The notes under the pieces were generated by a model, which was not told where the DNA came from, did no database searches, and worked only from the letters and a program-made list of their open reading frames with translations. Positions 57,259 to 64,000 of a DNA stretch of 64,000 bases are shown here, piece by piece (positions within the stretch are counted from its first letter, which is position 1; every line of letters starts with the position of its first letter). The DNA is from Bacillota bacterium (GTDB taxonomy: Bacteria; Bacillota; Clostridia; Oscillospirales; Oscillospiraceae): the NCBI GenBank assembly GCA_023402075.1, contig JAEXCS010000028.1:1-64000 (forward strand), given 5' to 3'. The position numbers and the translations under genes are program-made.

Positions 57259-58704
57259 ATGATCGACAATGAAAAGCAAAAGGCGGTTTCCGCCATTGAG
57301 GAAAAGGCGGAGCTGATTACCCGGACAGCGGACTCTATATGGGAGTTCGCGGAGCTGTCTTTGCAGGAGGAGCGGTCCGCCGCGCTGTATTGCGAGGTAT
57401 TGGAAAACGAGGGGTTTGCCGTGGAGAAAGGGATTTGCAATATTCCCACGGCCTTTTCCGCGTCCTTTGGCTCGGGACGACCCATCATCGGTATTTTAGC
57501 AGAATATGACGCGCTGTCTGGCCTGTCCCAAAAGGGTGGAAGCCTTGATCGGGAGGAGCTGATTCCCGGCGGCTGCGGACACGGCTGCGGACACAATCTG
57601 CTGGGCGCCGGGGCCTTAGCTGCCGCAATTGGCGTGAAGGCATATCTAGAGGAGACGAAGCGCCCCGGCACTGTGGTGCTGTATGGCTGCCCCGGTGAAG
57701 AGGGCGGCGCGGCAAAGGCATTTATGGCCCGGGACGAGCTTTGGCGCGGGCTGGACGCGGCGCTGACGTGGCACCCGGAGGATCGAAACGAGGTGGCAAC
57801 TGGGTCCTCAAACTCCTGCATTCAGGTGCAGTATCGCTTTACCGGCGTGGCGTCCCACGCTGCGGGAAGCCCGGAGCATGGCCGCAGTGCGCTGGACGCA
57901 GTGGAGCTGATGAACATTGGCGTTCAGTTTCTGCGGGAGCACATGAGCGACAAGGCCCGGGTCCACTATGCCATTACCGATGCGGGTGGGCGCAGCCCCA
58001 ACGTGGTGCAGCCCCGGGCGACGGTGCTGTACATGGTCCGCTCCAACCACGTTTCTGAAGCGGTTGCACTGCAAGCGCGGGTGGACCGGATTGCCGAGGG
58101 CGCCGCGCTGATGACCGACACCACCTTTGAGCGCACGTTTATCGACGGGCTGGCAGACACTGTGAGCAACCACACGCTGGAAAAGCTGCTGCATGAAAAT
58201 TTTTCCGCGCTGGGTGTTCCCGCCCACACAGAGGAAGAGAGGGCTTTTGCTGATGCTCTGGCCAAAACCTACGATGGTGCGGACTATCTTCCGGGAATCG
58301 GTTGCGATTACAATTCGGAATATGCGGAAAGAGTTAAAACTCTACGTAATGAAAATGGCGGCGCAATGAACGAATTTCTTCTGCCTTTGTATCAGGGAGA
58401 GGCGTTCAAGCCCGGCTCCACCGACGTGGGCGACGTGAGCTGGCAGTGTCCCACGGCGCAGATCCACGTGGCTGCCTGGCCAAACGGCTGCCCCGGCCAC
58501 AGCTGGCAAAATGTCTCCTGCGACAAAACCGCCATCGGCCACAAGGCCGCCGTCCACGCGGGGAAGGTACTGTGCGCCGCCGCCATCGATCTTTTGAACG
58601 GTCCCGAAATTTTGGAGGAGGCCAAAGTGGAATTTCTTCGCCGCACGGCGGAGGGGTACACCTGCCCGATTCCCGCCGGGGCCGTACCCACCGTGCCGGA
58701 TTAA
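57259..58704 (+). CDS. M20D amidohydrolase, p-aminobenzoyl-glutamate hydrolase-like (AbgB)
   Basis: A 481-residue metallopeptidase-fold hydrolase. The zinc-binding region is IPGGCGHGCGHNLLGAGALA; then YGCPGEEGGAAKAFM, ALTWHPEDRNEV and YRFTGVASHAAGSPEHGRSA (dimerisation domain). Near the C-terminus STDVGDVSWQCPTAQIHVAA completes the AbgB pattern. It probably cleaves an amide bond to release glutamate or another amino acid from a conjugate. ATG at 57259 with AAAAGGAGCG; the longer frame from 57208 is not needed. It lies between importer and small membrane protein as a single gene. Confidence 0.88.
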   Translation: MIDNEKQKAVSAIEEKAELITRTADSIWEFAELSLQEERSAALYCEVLENEGFAVEKGICNIPTAFSASFGSGRPIIGILAEYDALSGLSQKGGSLDREELIPGGCGHGCGHNLLGAGALAAAIGVKAYLEETKRPGTVVLYGCPGEEGGAAKAFMARDELWRGLDAALTWHPEDRNEVATGSSNSCIQVQYRFTGVASHAAGSPEHGRSALDAVELMNIGVQFLREHMSDKARVHYAITDAGGRSPNVVQPRATVLYMVRSNHVSEAVALQARVDRIAEGAALMTDTTFERTFIDGLADTVSNHTLEKLLHENFSALGVPAHTEEERAFADALAKTYDGADYLPGIGCDYNSEYAERVKTLRNENGGAMNEFLLPLYQGEAFKPGSTDVGDVSWQCPTAQIHVAAWPNGCPGHSWQNVSCDKTAIGHKAAVHAGKVLCAAAIDLLNGPEILEEAKVEFLRRTAEGYTCPIPAGAVPTVPD

Positions 58705-58708
58705 GGGT

Positions 58709-58765
58709 ACTGTTTTTTTGGAAAGCCCGGCTTTAGCCGAGCTTTCCCAAACCAAAAAAGCAGTG
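58709..58765 (+). terminator. Terminator after the amidohydrolase gene
   Basis: Inner stem GAAAGCCCGGC/GCCGAGCTTTC with outer T-rich and A-rich arms (ACTGTTTTTTTGG with CCAAAAAAGCAGT); usable on both strands. Confidence 0.75.
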
Positions 58766-58905
58766 AAAAAAAGTGACTTTGGCTCAGCAGACAACGTACC
58801 TGAGGTATGACAAATTTGCAGTCAAAAGAGTGTTTTTTGTTATAAATGTCTTATAAACTTTAATTCTAAGCGTTTGATTTATGAAAACTGCTGTCATTTT
58901 TCCGG

Positions 58906-58934
58906 TTGACATTCGCGGGTTACGCCGCTACAAT
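58906..58934 (+). promoter_or_regulatory. Promoter of the small membrane protein
   Basis: Perfect TTGACA (58906-58911), 17-base spacer, TACAAT (58929-58934). The 58766-58905 stretch is AT-rich with no gene. Confidence 0.82.
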
Positions 58935-59001
58935 AAGACCAACCCATTTGAGTCCCCACAGCGGGGGAGCCGAAAAATTTTTGGAGAGGAGCCTGACGGT
59001 T

Positions 59002-59283
59002 ATGATGTTTAACAATCGTTTTTATACCGATATGACCGCGTCTGCCAATCGTGCAGAGGCTTCTTTCCCCTGCACTCGTTCTGCCTCCAATATGAACATT
59101 GTTGCCCTTCTGGACGCCGTTATTGCGGCGTCCATTATTATTATTGCCATGATTACCGTCAGCCTGATTAGCACCATTCTGGTAGTAGGGCTGCTGCTGG
59201 CAATTCTGGTATTAGTATTGGTACTGGTAGGGCTGCTGATTATGGAGAAAGTGAATAGATGCAGGAGACGTGTCACCGCATAA
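59002..59283 (+). CDS. Small hydrophobic membrane protein of unknown function
   Basis: A 93-residue protein not recognised. A polar N-terminus (about 1-30, MMFNNRFYTDMTASANRAEA) is followed by nearly continuous hydrophobic sequence (about 31-82), very rich in Ile, Leu and Val, likely two membrane helices or one long hairpin. It ends in a basic tail VNRCRRRVTA. The ribosome site GGAGAGGAG is strong, and the gene has its own consensus promoter and terminator. It precedes the second liv operon by 147 bases. ATG at 59005 is an alternative. The function cannot be assigned. Confidence 0.75.
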   Translation: MMFNNRFYTDMTASANRAEASFPCTRSASNMNIVALLDAVIAASIIIIAMITVSLISTILVVGLLLAILVLVLVLVGLLIMEKVNRCRRRVTA

Positions 59284-59294
59284 TTTTCGTTACG

Positions 59295-59331
59295 AAAAGC
59301 GGCTGTGCTCTTGGAGCACAGCCGCTTTTTT
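59295..59331 (+). terminator. Terminator of the small membrane protein gene
   Basis: Perfect 16-bp stem AAAAGCGGCTGTGCTC with GAGCACAGCCGCTTTT, loop TTG, followed by TT. Confidence 0.9.
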
Positions 59332-59430
59332 GTATAAGCTGAGCGTTTGCGGCGGGAAACGGACCGAACGGCCGTCGGTTCTGGCTCCGCCGGAAAACCA
59401 CCCTGAATAAGGATTTTAAAGGAGATTGTA

Positions 59431-60627
59431 ATGATGAAAAAGAAGAAAGTTTTGAGCTTTGTCCTTGCTGCCGCCATGATGGCTGCCCTTGCCGGCTGCG
59501 GCAGCAACGGCGGAACCTCCGCGCCCGCCGCGTCCGGCGGCAGTGCTTCCGGCTCTGCCGGGGCAGCGTCCGCCGCCATTAAGATCGGCGGCATCGGCCC
59601 TCTCACCGGCGGAGCTGCTACTTACGGAATCGCCACCCGCAACGGTGCGCAGATCGCGCTGGACGAGATCAACGCGATGGGTGGCCTGCAGTTTGAGATG
59701 AACTTCCAGGATGACGAGGCCGACCCGGAGAAGGGTGTCAACGCGTATCACACGCTTCAGGACTGGGGCATGCAGATTGTATACGGCTGCACCACCACCG
59801 GTTCCTGCGTTAACGTGGCGGCTGAAACCTATGCCGACCGTTACTTCCAGCTCACGCCCTCCGCTTCCTCCACCGACGTGACCAAGGGCAAGGACAACGT
59901 GTTCCAGATCTGCTTCACAGACCCCGGTCAGGGTATCACCGCCGCCGACTATGTGGCAGAAAAGGCGCTTGCCAAAAAGGTTGCTGTCCTCTATAACAAC
60001 GGCGACGCTTATTCCACCGGCATCGCCACCGCCTTTGCCGCCGAGGCCGAGGCCAAGGGGCTGGAGGTTGTCTCCACCACCACCTTCCCGGACGACACCA
60101 ACACCGATTTCTCCGTTCAGCTTGCCGATGCGAAGAACAACGGCGCTGAGATGGTCTTCATGCCCATCTACTACACGCCCGCCTCTCTGGTGCTGAATCA
60201 GGCCAAGAGCATGGGCTATTCCCCCATCTTCTTTGGCGGCGACGGCATGGACGGCATCCTTGCCATGGAGGGCTTTGACACCACGATTGCCGAGGGCCTG
60301 ATGCTGATGACTCCCTTCAACGCCTCCGACGCCGCTTCCGCCGATTTTGTTGCTAAGTATGAGGCGGCCTACGGCGAAACCCCCAACCAGTTTGCCGCCG
60401 ACGGTTACGACTGCATCTACGCCATCTATGCCGCCTGCCAGAAGGCCGGTGTGACTGCCGAGATGAGCCACGAGGATGTGTGCGAGGCGATGGTCGCTGC
60501 GTTCACGGCTTCCGACTTCAGCGTGGACGGCCTGACCGGCACCGGCATGACTTGGGGCACCAACGGTGAAGTCTCCAAGGCTCCCATGGTTGTAAAGGTT
60601 GAGAGCGGCGCTTACGTGACCATGTAA
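59431..60627 (+). CDS. livK: Branched-chain amino acid type ABC substrate-binding lipoprotein (second copy)
   Basis: LivK-type binding protein, 398 residues. The signal peptide has lipobox ALAGC (cysteine 23), then an Ala/Gly/Ser linker. The mature part is IKIGGIGPLTGGAATYGIAT, VNAYHTLQDWGMQIVYGCTT and VAVLYNNGDAYSTGIATAFA, a family pattern closer to the amide/urea or amino-acid LivK group than the first copy is. Specificity unknown. ATG at 59431 with AAAGGAGATTGTA. No promoter box was found in 59332-59430, so it may depend on read-through or an activator. Confidence 0.9.
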   Translation: MMKKKKVLSFVLAAAMMAALAGCGSNGGTSAPAASGGSASGSAGAASAAIKIGGIGPLTGGAATYGIATRNGAQIALDEINAMGGLQFEMNFQDDEADPEKGVNAYHTLQDWGMQIVYGCTTTGSCVNVAAETYADRYFQLTPSASSTDVTKGKDNVFQICFTDPGQGITAADYVAEKALAKKVAVLYNNGDAYSTGIATAFAAEAEAKGLEVVSTTTFPDDTNTDFSVQLADAKNNGAEMVFMPIYYTPASLVLNQAKSMGYSPIFFGGDGMDGILAMEGFDTTIAEGLMLMTPFNASDAASADFVAKYEAAYGETPNQFAADGYDCIYAIYAACQKAGVTAEMSHEDVCEAMVAAFTASDFSVDGLTGTGMTWGTNGEVSKAPMVVKVESGAYVTM

Positions 60628-60656
60628 TTTCCGGTTTCACGGATGCGAGAACTGGA

Positions 60657-60779
60657 AGGCCCCTTTTGGGGCCTCCCGGTTTCCGCCGTTCCGGCCGGGA
60701 GGATACGGCTCGCCATGGCGGGCCGGGACCTCCTGACCAGAACGCATCAGAGAAGTCCCGCGCCGATACTGGCGCGGCG
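60657..60779 (+). repeat. Stem-loops between livK and livH of the second operon
   Basis: GGCCCC-TTTT-GGGGCC near 60657-60675, a Cys-rich CTCCCGG/CCGGGAG pair near 60675-60706, and CGCGCC-N6-GGCGCG near 60762-60779. Same position as in the first liv operon. Confidence 0.6.
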
Positions 60780-60814
60780 GCGCTTTAAATTTTGGAAGGC
60801 AGGTATCTCTTGCT

Positions 60815-61705
60815 ATGACGATTCTCTCCAATCTGATTGGCGGCATTGGCCTGGGCAGTATTTACGCAATTATTGCCCTGGGCTACACCATGGTTTACGG
60901 CATTGCAAAAATGCTGAACTTCGCCCATGGCGACGTGATTATGGTGGGCGGCTATTTATGCTTTATCACTGCGTCCTCCCTTGGCTGGCACCCGGTGCCC
61001 GCCGTGCTGCTGGCAATTGCCGGGTGCACGCTGCTGGGCATTGCGGTGGAGCGGCTGGCGTATAAGCCGCTGCGCTCTGCCCCCTCTCTTGCGGTGCTGA
61101 TTACCGCCATCGGTGTGAGCTATTTTCTGCAAAACGCGGCGCTGCTGCTGTGGGGCTCCGACACGAAGATTTTCCCCAATTTCTTTACCTTTGGCGGGGA
61201 GCGGGGTGTGTCGCTGTTCGACGGGCAGTTGAACATTGCTTATGTGTCCATGATAACAGTGGCGGTTTGCCTTGTGATTATGCTGGCGCTGACTGCGTTT
61301 ACCGGCCGCACCAAAATGGGAAAGGCCATGCGGGCCGTGTCCGAGGACAAGGGTGCGGCGCAGCTCATGGGCATCGATGTGAATTTCACCATTTCCATGA
61401 CCTTCGCCATCGGTTCGGGACTTGCCGCCGTGGCGGGGGTATTGATGTGTTCCACTTATCCCACGCTGATTCCCACCACCGGCTCCATGCCGGGCATCAA
61501 GGCGTTCACCGCCGCCGTGTTCGGCGGCATCGGTTCCATTCCCGGGGCACTGCTTGGCGGACTGCTGCTGGGCATCATCGAAATTTTTGCCCGAGCCTAT
61601 ATTTCTACCGAGCTGTCCGATGCCATCGTGTTTGGCGTGCTGATTGTCGTGCTTCTGGTGCGGCCCACGGGGCTTTTGGGCAAGCAGCTTCGTGAGAAGG
61701 TTTGA
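60815..61705 (+). CDS. livH: Branched-chain amino acid ABC transporter permease LivH (second copy)
   Basis: LivH-family permease, 296 residues. It has SIYAIIALGYTMVYGIAKML, then NFAHGD, and GIKAFTAAVFGGIGSIPGAL in the C-terminal half. It is close to the first copy in length and motif order. The ribosome site (GGAAGGCAGG) is 11-20 bases from the ATG. Upstream open frames cover the structured leader and are not conserved. Confidence 0.92.
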   Translation: MTILSNLIGGIGLGSIYAIIALGYTMVYGIAKMLNFAHGDVIMVGGYLCFITASSLGWHPVPAVLLAIAGCTLLGIAVERLAYKPLRSAPSLAVLITAIGVSYFLQNAALLLWGSDTKIFPNFFTFGGERGVSLFDGQLNIAYVSMITVAVCLVIMLALTAFTGRTKMGKAMRAVSEDKGAAQLMGIDVNFTISMTFAIGSGLAAVAGVLMCSTYPTLIPTTGSMPGIKAFTAAVFGGIGSIPGALLGGLLLGIIEIFARAYISTELSDAIVFGVLIVVLLVRPTGLLGKQLREKV

Positions 61706-61715
61706 GGTGAGAGGG

Positions 61716-62774
61716 ATGACTACAAAACTGAAACGCATGGCACCCTCCACCCGCTCCGGCATGATTACGTATGCAATGGTTATATTGGTGTATGTCGTGA
61801 TGCAGGGGATGCTTTCCGGTGGGGCGCTGACCTCTTCCATGAAGGGTATGCTGGTGCCCGTGTGCGCGTATATCGTCATGGCGGTGTCCTTGAATCTGAC
61901 CGTGGGCGTGATGGGCGAGCTGAGCCTTGGCCACGCGGGATTTATGAGCGTGGGCGCGTTTACTGCCGTCATCGCTGCGGCGGCTCTGGAGGGCGCGATT
62001 CCCGCAGGCCCGGTGCGGCTGGCTGTTGCCATGGCCGTGGGCGGCGCAGCTGCGGGACTGGTGAGCCTGATTGTGGTGGTGCCGGTGCTGCGGCTTCGGG
62101 GCGACTATCTGGCCATCGTGACGCTGGCCTTTGGCGAAATTATTAAAAATATCATGAACTGCGTTTATGTGGGTCTGGATGCGGAGGGGCTTCACTTCGG
62201 CATGAGCGCCGCCGCCGTAAATCTGGCGGCGGACGGGGAAATGCTGCTGCAAGGCCCGATGGGCGCGGTGGGCATCTCCAAGCTGTCTTCCCTCACCGCA
62301 GGCTTCCTGCTCATCATGGTGACCCTTGCCGTGGTGCTGAACTTTGTCCACAGCCGGGCAGGCCGAGCGGTGATGGCCCTGCGGGACAACCGCATTGCCG
62401 CTGAGTCCGTGGGGATTTCCCCAGCCCGGTACAAGATGATGGCCTTTGTTACCTCCGCCGTGCTGGCTGGGTTTGCGGGGGGGCTGTATGCCATGAACTT
62501 CTCCTCCATTCTTGCGAAAAAGTTTGACTTCAACACCTCGATTCTGGTGCTGGTGTTCGTGGTGCTGGGAGGCATGGGCAATATCCGGGGTTCCATCATC
62601 GCCGCTGCCGCGCTGACGATCCTGCCGGAGCTGCTGCGCCAGTTTGCAGACTATCGGATGCTGGCCTACGCGGTGGTGCTGATTCTGGTGATGCTGTTTA
62701 CCAATAATCCTGCCCTCAAAGCGTTTTTTGCCCGATTCAAACTTGGGCGCTCTGCCGGAAAGGAGGCCGCCTGA
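61716..62774 (+). CDS. livM: Branched-chain amino acid ABC transporter permease LivM (second copy)
   Basis: LivM-family permease, 352 residues, standard size and without the insertion of the first copy. Landmarks are VAVSLNLTVGVMGELSLGHA (MAVSLNL), RLRGDYLAIVTLAFGEIIKN and LGGMGNIRGSIIAAAALTIL. ATG at 61716 with GAGGTGAGAGGG. It ends one base before livG starts. Confidence 0.93.
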   Translation: MTTKLKRMAPSTRSGMITYAMVILVYVVMQGMLSGGALTSSMKGMLVPVCAYIVMAVSLNLTVGVMGELSLGHAGFMSVGAFTAVIAAAALEGAIPAGPVRLAVAMAVGGAAAGLVSLIVVVPVLRLRGDYLAIVTLAFGEIIKNIMNCVYVGLDAEGLHFGMSAAAVNLAADGEMLLQGPMGAVGISKLSSLTAGFLLIMVTLAVVLNFVHSRAGRAVMALRDNRIAAESVGISPARYKMMAFVTSAVLAGFAGGLYAMNFSSILAKKFDFNTSILVLVFVVLGGMGNIRGSIIAAAALTILPELLRQFADYRMLAYAVVLILVMLFTNNPALKAFFARFKLGRSAGKEAA

Positions 62775-62775
62775 T

Positions 62776-63609
62776 ATGTTTTCAAAGCTGATTCCCGTCC
62801 CCTCCGGGGCGATGGTCCCGGACCGGGACGCTGGCAAAAGCCCCATTCTCGAGTGCATCAATCTGGGCGTCACCTTCGGCGGCCTGAAGGCGGTTGAAAA
62901 TTTCAACCTGACCATCGGGCGCACGGAGATTGCGGGTCTCATCGGCCCCAACGGCGCCGGTAAAACCACTGTATTTAACCTGCTGACCAAGGTTTATCAG
63001 CCCACCAAGGGCACGATTCTGCTGGACGGCAAGGACACTCACGGGATGAACACCATACAGGTGAATCGGGCGGGCATTGCCCGTACCTTTCAGAATATCC
63101 GCCTGTTTTCCAACCTCACGGTGGAGGAAAACGTGAAGGTAGGCATGGACAACGCCATGAGCTACAACATGTGGAGCGGTATTTTCCGCCTTCCCGGCTT
63201 CTGGAAGGAAGAGAAGGTGGCCCACGACCGGGCCATGGAGCTTTTAAGCATTTTTGACATGCAGGATATGGCCCGCGCCAAGGCAGGATCCCTGCCCTAT
63301 GGGGCCCAGCGGCGCCTGGAGATTGTTCGGGCGCTGGCCACCAATCCCGGCCTGCTGCTGCTGGACGAGCCTGCGGCGGGTATGAACCCCTCGGAGACGG
63401 CGGAGCTGATGGAGAATATCCGGAAAATCCGGGATACCTTCCAGATCGCCATTCTCCTCATCGAGCATGATATGAGCCTTGTAATGAACATTTGCGAGGG
63501 TATCTGCGTGCTGAACTTCGGGCATGTCATTGCCAAGGGAAGCCCTGAGGATATCCAGTCCAACCCCGCCGTGATTGAGGCATATCTCGGCAAACAGAAG
63601 GAGGCGTGA
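62776..63609 (+). CDS. livG: Branched-chain amino acid ABC transporter ATPase LivG (second copy)
   Basis: ATPase, 277 residues. After a 25-residue N-terminal lead come Walker A GPNGAGKTT, GIARTFQNIRLFSNLTVEEN, SLPYGAQRRLEIVRALATNP, Walker B LLLLDEPAAGMN and LLIEHDMSLVMNICEGICVL. It has the normal spacing after Walker A, unlike the first copy. ATG at 62776 with AAAGGAGG, one base after livM stops. Confidence 0.95.
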   Translation: MFSKLIPVPSGAMVPDRDAGKSPILECINLGVTFGGLKAVENFNLTIGRTEIAGLIGPNGAGKTTVFNLLTKVYQPTKGTILLDGKDTHGMNTIQVNRAGIARTFQNIRLFSNLTVEENVKVGMDNAMSYNMWSGIFRLPGFWKEEKVAHDRAMELLSIFDMQDMARAKAGSLPYGAQRRLEIVRALATNPGLLLLDEPAAGMNPSETAELMENIRKIRDTFQIAILLIEHDMSLVMNICEGICVLNFGHVIAKGSPEDIQSNPAVIEAYLGKQKEA

Positions 63610-63613
63610 AGGC

Positions 63614-64000
63614 ATGAGCGTTATTTTATCCGCAGAGGACCTGAACGTCTTTTACGGCAGCATTCACGCCGTCAAGGGCGTTTCCTTCGACGTGAACGAG
63701 GGGGAGATTGTCACCCTCATCGGGGCCAATGGCGCGGGAAAATCCACCACGCTGAACACCATTGCCGGGCTGCTGCACAGCAAAACCGGCTCCGTGACCT
63801 TCATGGGTGAAAATCTGGGCAAGATTCCACCCCACAAGATTGTCTCCCGTGGCATGGCCCTTGTCCCCGAGGGACGGCGGGTGTTTTTGCAGATGAGCGT
63901 GCAGGACAATCTGGAAATGGGGGCCTATACAAAAAAGGGGGCGGAAACCAGCGGGGACATGGAGAAAATCTATGAGCAGTTTCCCCGCCTGAAAGAACGG
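63614..64000 (+). CDS. livF: Branched-chain amino acid ABC transporter ATPase LivF (second copy), partial
   Basis: The first 129 codons are present; the window ends before the stop (family about 235). Walker A is GANGAGKST in TLIGANGAGKSTTLNTIAGL, followed by LVPEGRRVFLQMSVQDNLEM. ATG at 63614, four bases after livG with GTGAAGG. It closes the second liv operon. Confidence 0.93.
   Translation, partial: MSVILSAEDLNVFYGSIHAVKGVSFDVNEGEIVTLIGANGAGKSTTLNTIAGLLHSKTGSVTFMGENLGKIPPHKIVSRGMALVPEGRRVFLQMSVQDNLEMGAYTKKGAETSGDMEKIYEQFPRLKER

Noticed and set aside
59332..59430. A GACCGAACGGCCGTCGG-like palindrome as a TetR operator before the second livK.
   Set aside because: The match is imperfect, no TetR gene is near, and no promoter boxes flank it.
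1..64000. Search by eye for CRISPR arrays, tRNA or rRNA genes, insertion sequences, prophage genes and classical riboswitches.
   Set aside because: No regularly spaced repeats, transposase or integrase frames, tRNA-like cloverleafs or known riboswitch cores were recognised; structure-based RNA searches could not be run.

Overview
The window looks like chromosomal DNA of a GC-rich anaerobic Bacillota, most likely of the Oscillospiraceae/Clostridia type. This is inferred from strong AAGGAGG-type ribosome-binding sites, TTGACA/TATAAT promoters, lipoprotein solute-binding proteins, a hybrid-cluster protein, and above all a complete set of genes for fermenting glutamate through (R)-2-hydroxyglutarate. 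There are no rRNA or tRNA genes, insertion sequences or CRISPR arrays. Most of the long antisense reading frames are shadows of GC-rich genes.

Layout: (1) 1-2.3 kb, the 3' end of hpt and ftsH. (2) 2.7-8.0 kb, a branched-chain amino acid type ABC operon livKHMGF with an enlarged LivM and LivG. (3) 8.2-16.4 kb, minus strand, a catabolic operon: split transketolase, threonine-dehydrogenase-like enzyme, PPC-domain protein, TRAP transporter, 3-hydroxyisobutyrate-dehydrogenase-like enzyme and a FadR-type GntR regulator, with a good promoter and a palindromic operator candidate. (4) 16.6-18.6 kb, an autoregulated YtrA-type GntR/ABC operon. (5) 18.7-22.7 kb, a leucine-rich-repeat protein, a VWA/metallopeptidase-like protein and a MoxR-like AAA ATPase. 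(6) 22.8-29.2 kb, a TetR-controlled TolC/HlyD/RND efflux operon, unusual in a presumed monoderm. (7) 29.4-32.3 kb, ferredoxin and hybrid-cluster protein facing a Crp/Fnr regulator. (8) 32.4-38.8 kb, a metal-related region: ZIP transporter; an operon with a CobW-GTPase/permease fusion and its TIGR03943 partner; a DUF134-NifX fusion; then a polysaccharide deacetylase and a radical SAM protein. (9) 40.0-52.0 kb, the glutamate fermentation cluster: gctAB, an AraC regulator, hgdH, hgdCAB and gcdA-D-D-C-B. (10) 52.2-54.2 kb, a second MoxR/VWA pair. (11) 54.5-58.7 kb, a polar amino acid ABC importer and an M20 amidohydrolase. (12) 59.0-64.0 kb, a small membrane protein and a second liv operon cut by the window end.

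How they work together: the importer at 54.5-57.1 kb, and possibly the M20 hydrolase, could supply glutamate. After deamination to 2-oxoglutarate (enzyme not in the window), HgdH makes (R)-2-hydroxyglutarate, GctAB activates it to the CoA ester, HgdC/HgdAB dehydrate it to glutaconyl-CoA, and the biotin-dependent Gcd complex decarboxylates that to crotonyl-CoA while pumping sodium. The gct and hgd promoters have the same unusual architecture, which suggests co-regulation.

The least ordinary items are the CobW-permease fusion with a decayed GTPase motif, the DUF134-NifX fusion with an internal start and twin operators around its promoter, the tandem duplicated Gcd delta subunit with a 46-residue copy, a ribosome-site hairpin in front of gcdB, the alanine-rich insertion in GctA, and stem-loops after the binding-protein gene in all four importer operons.
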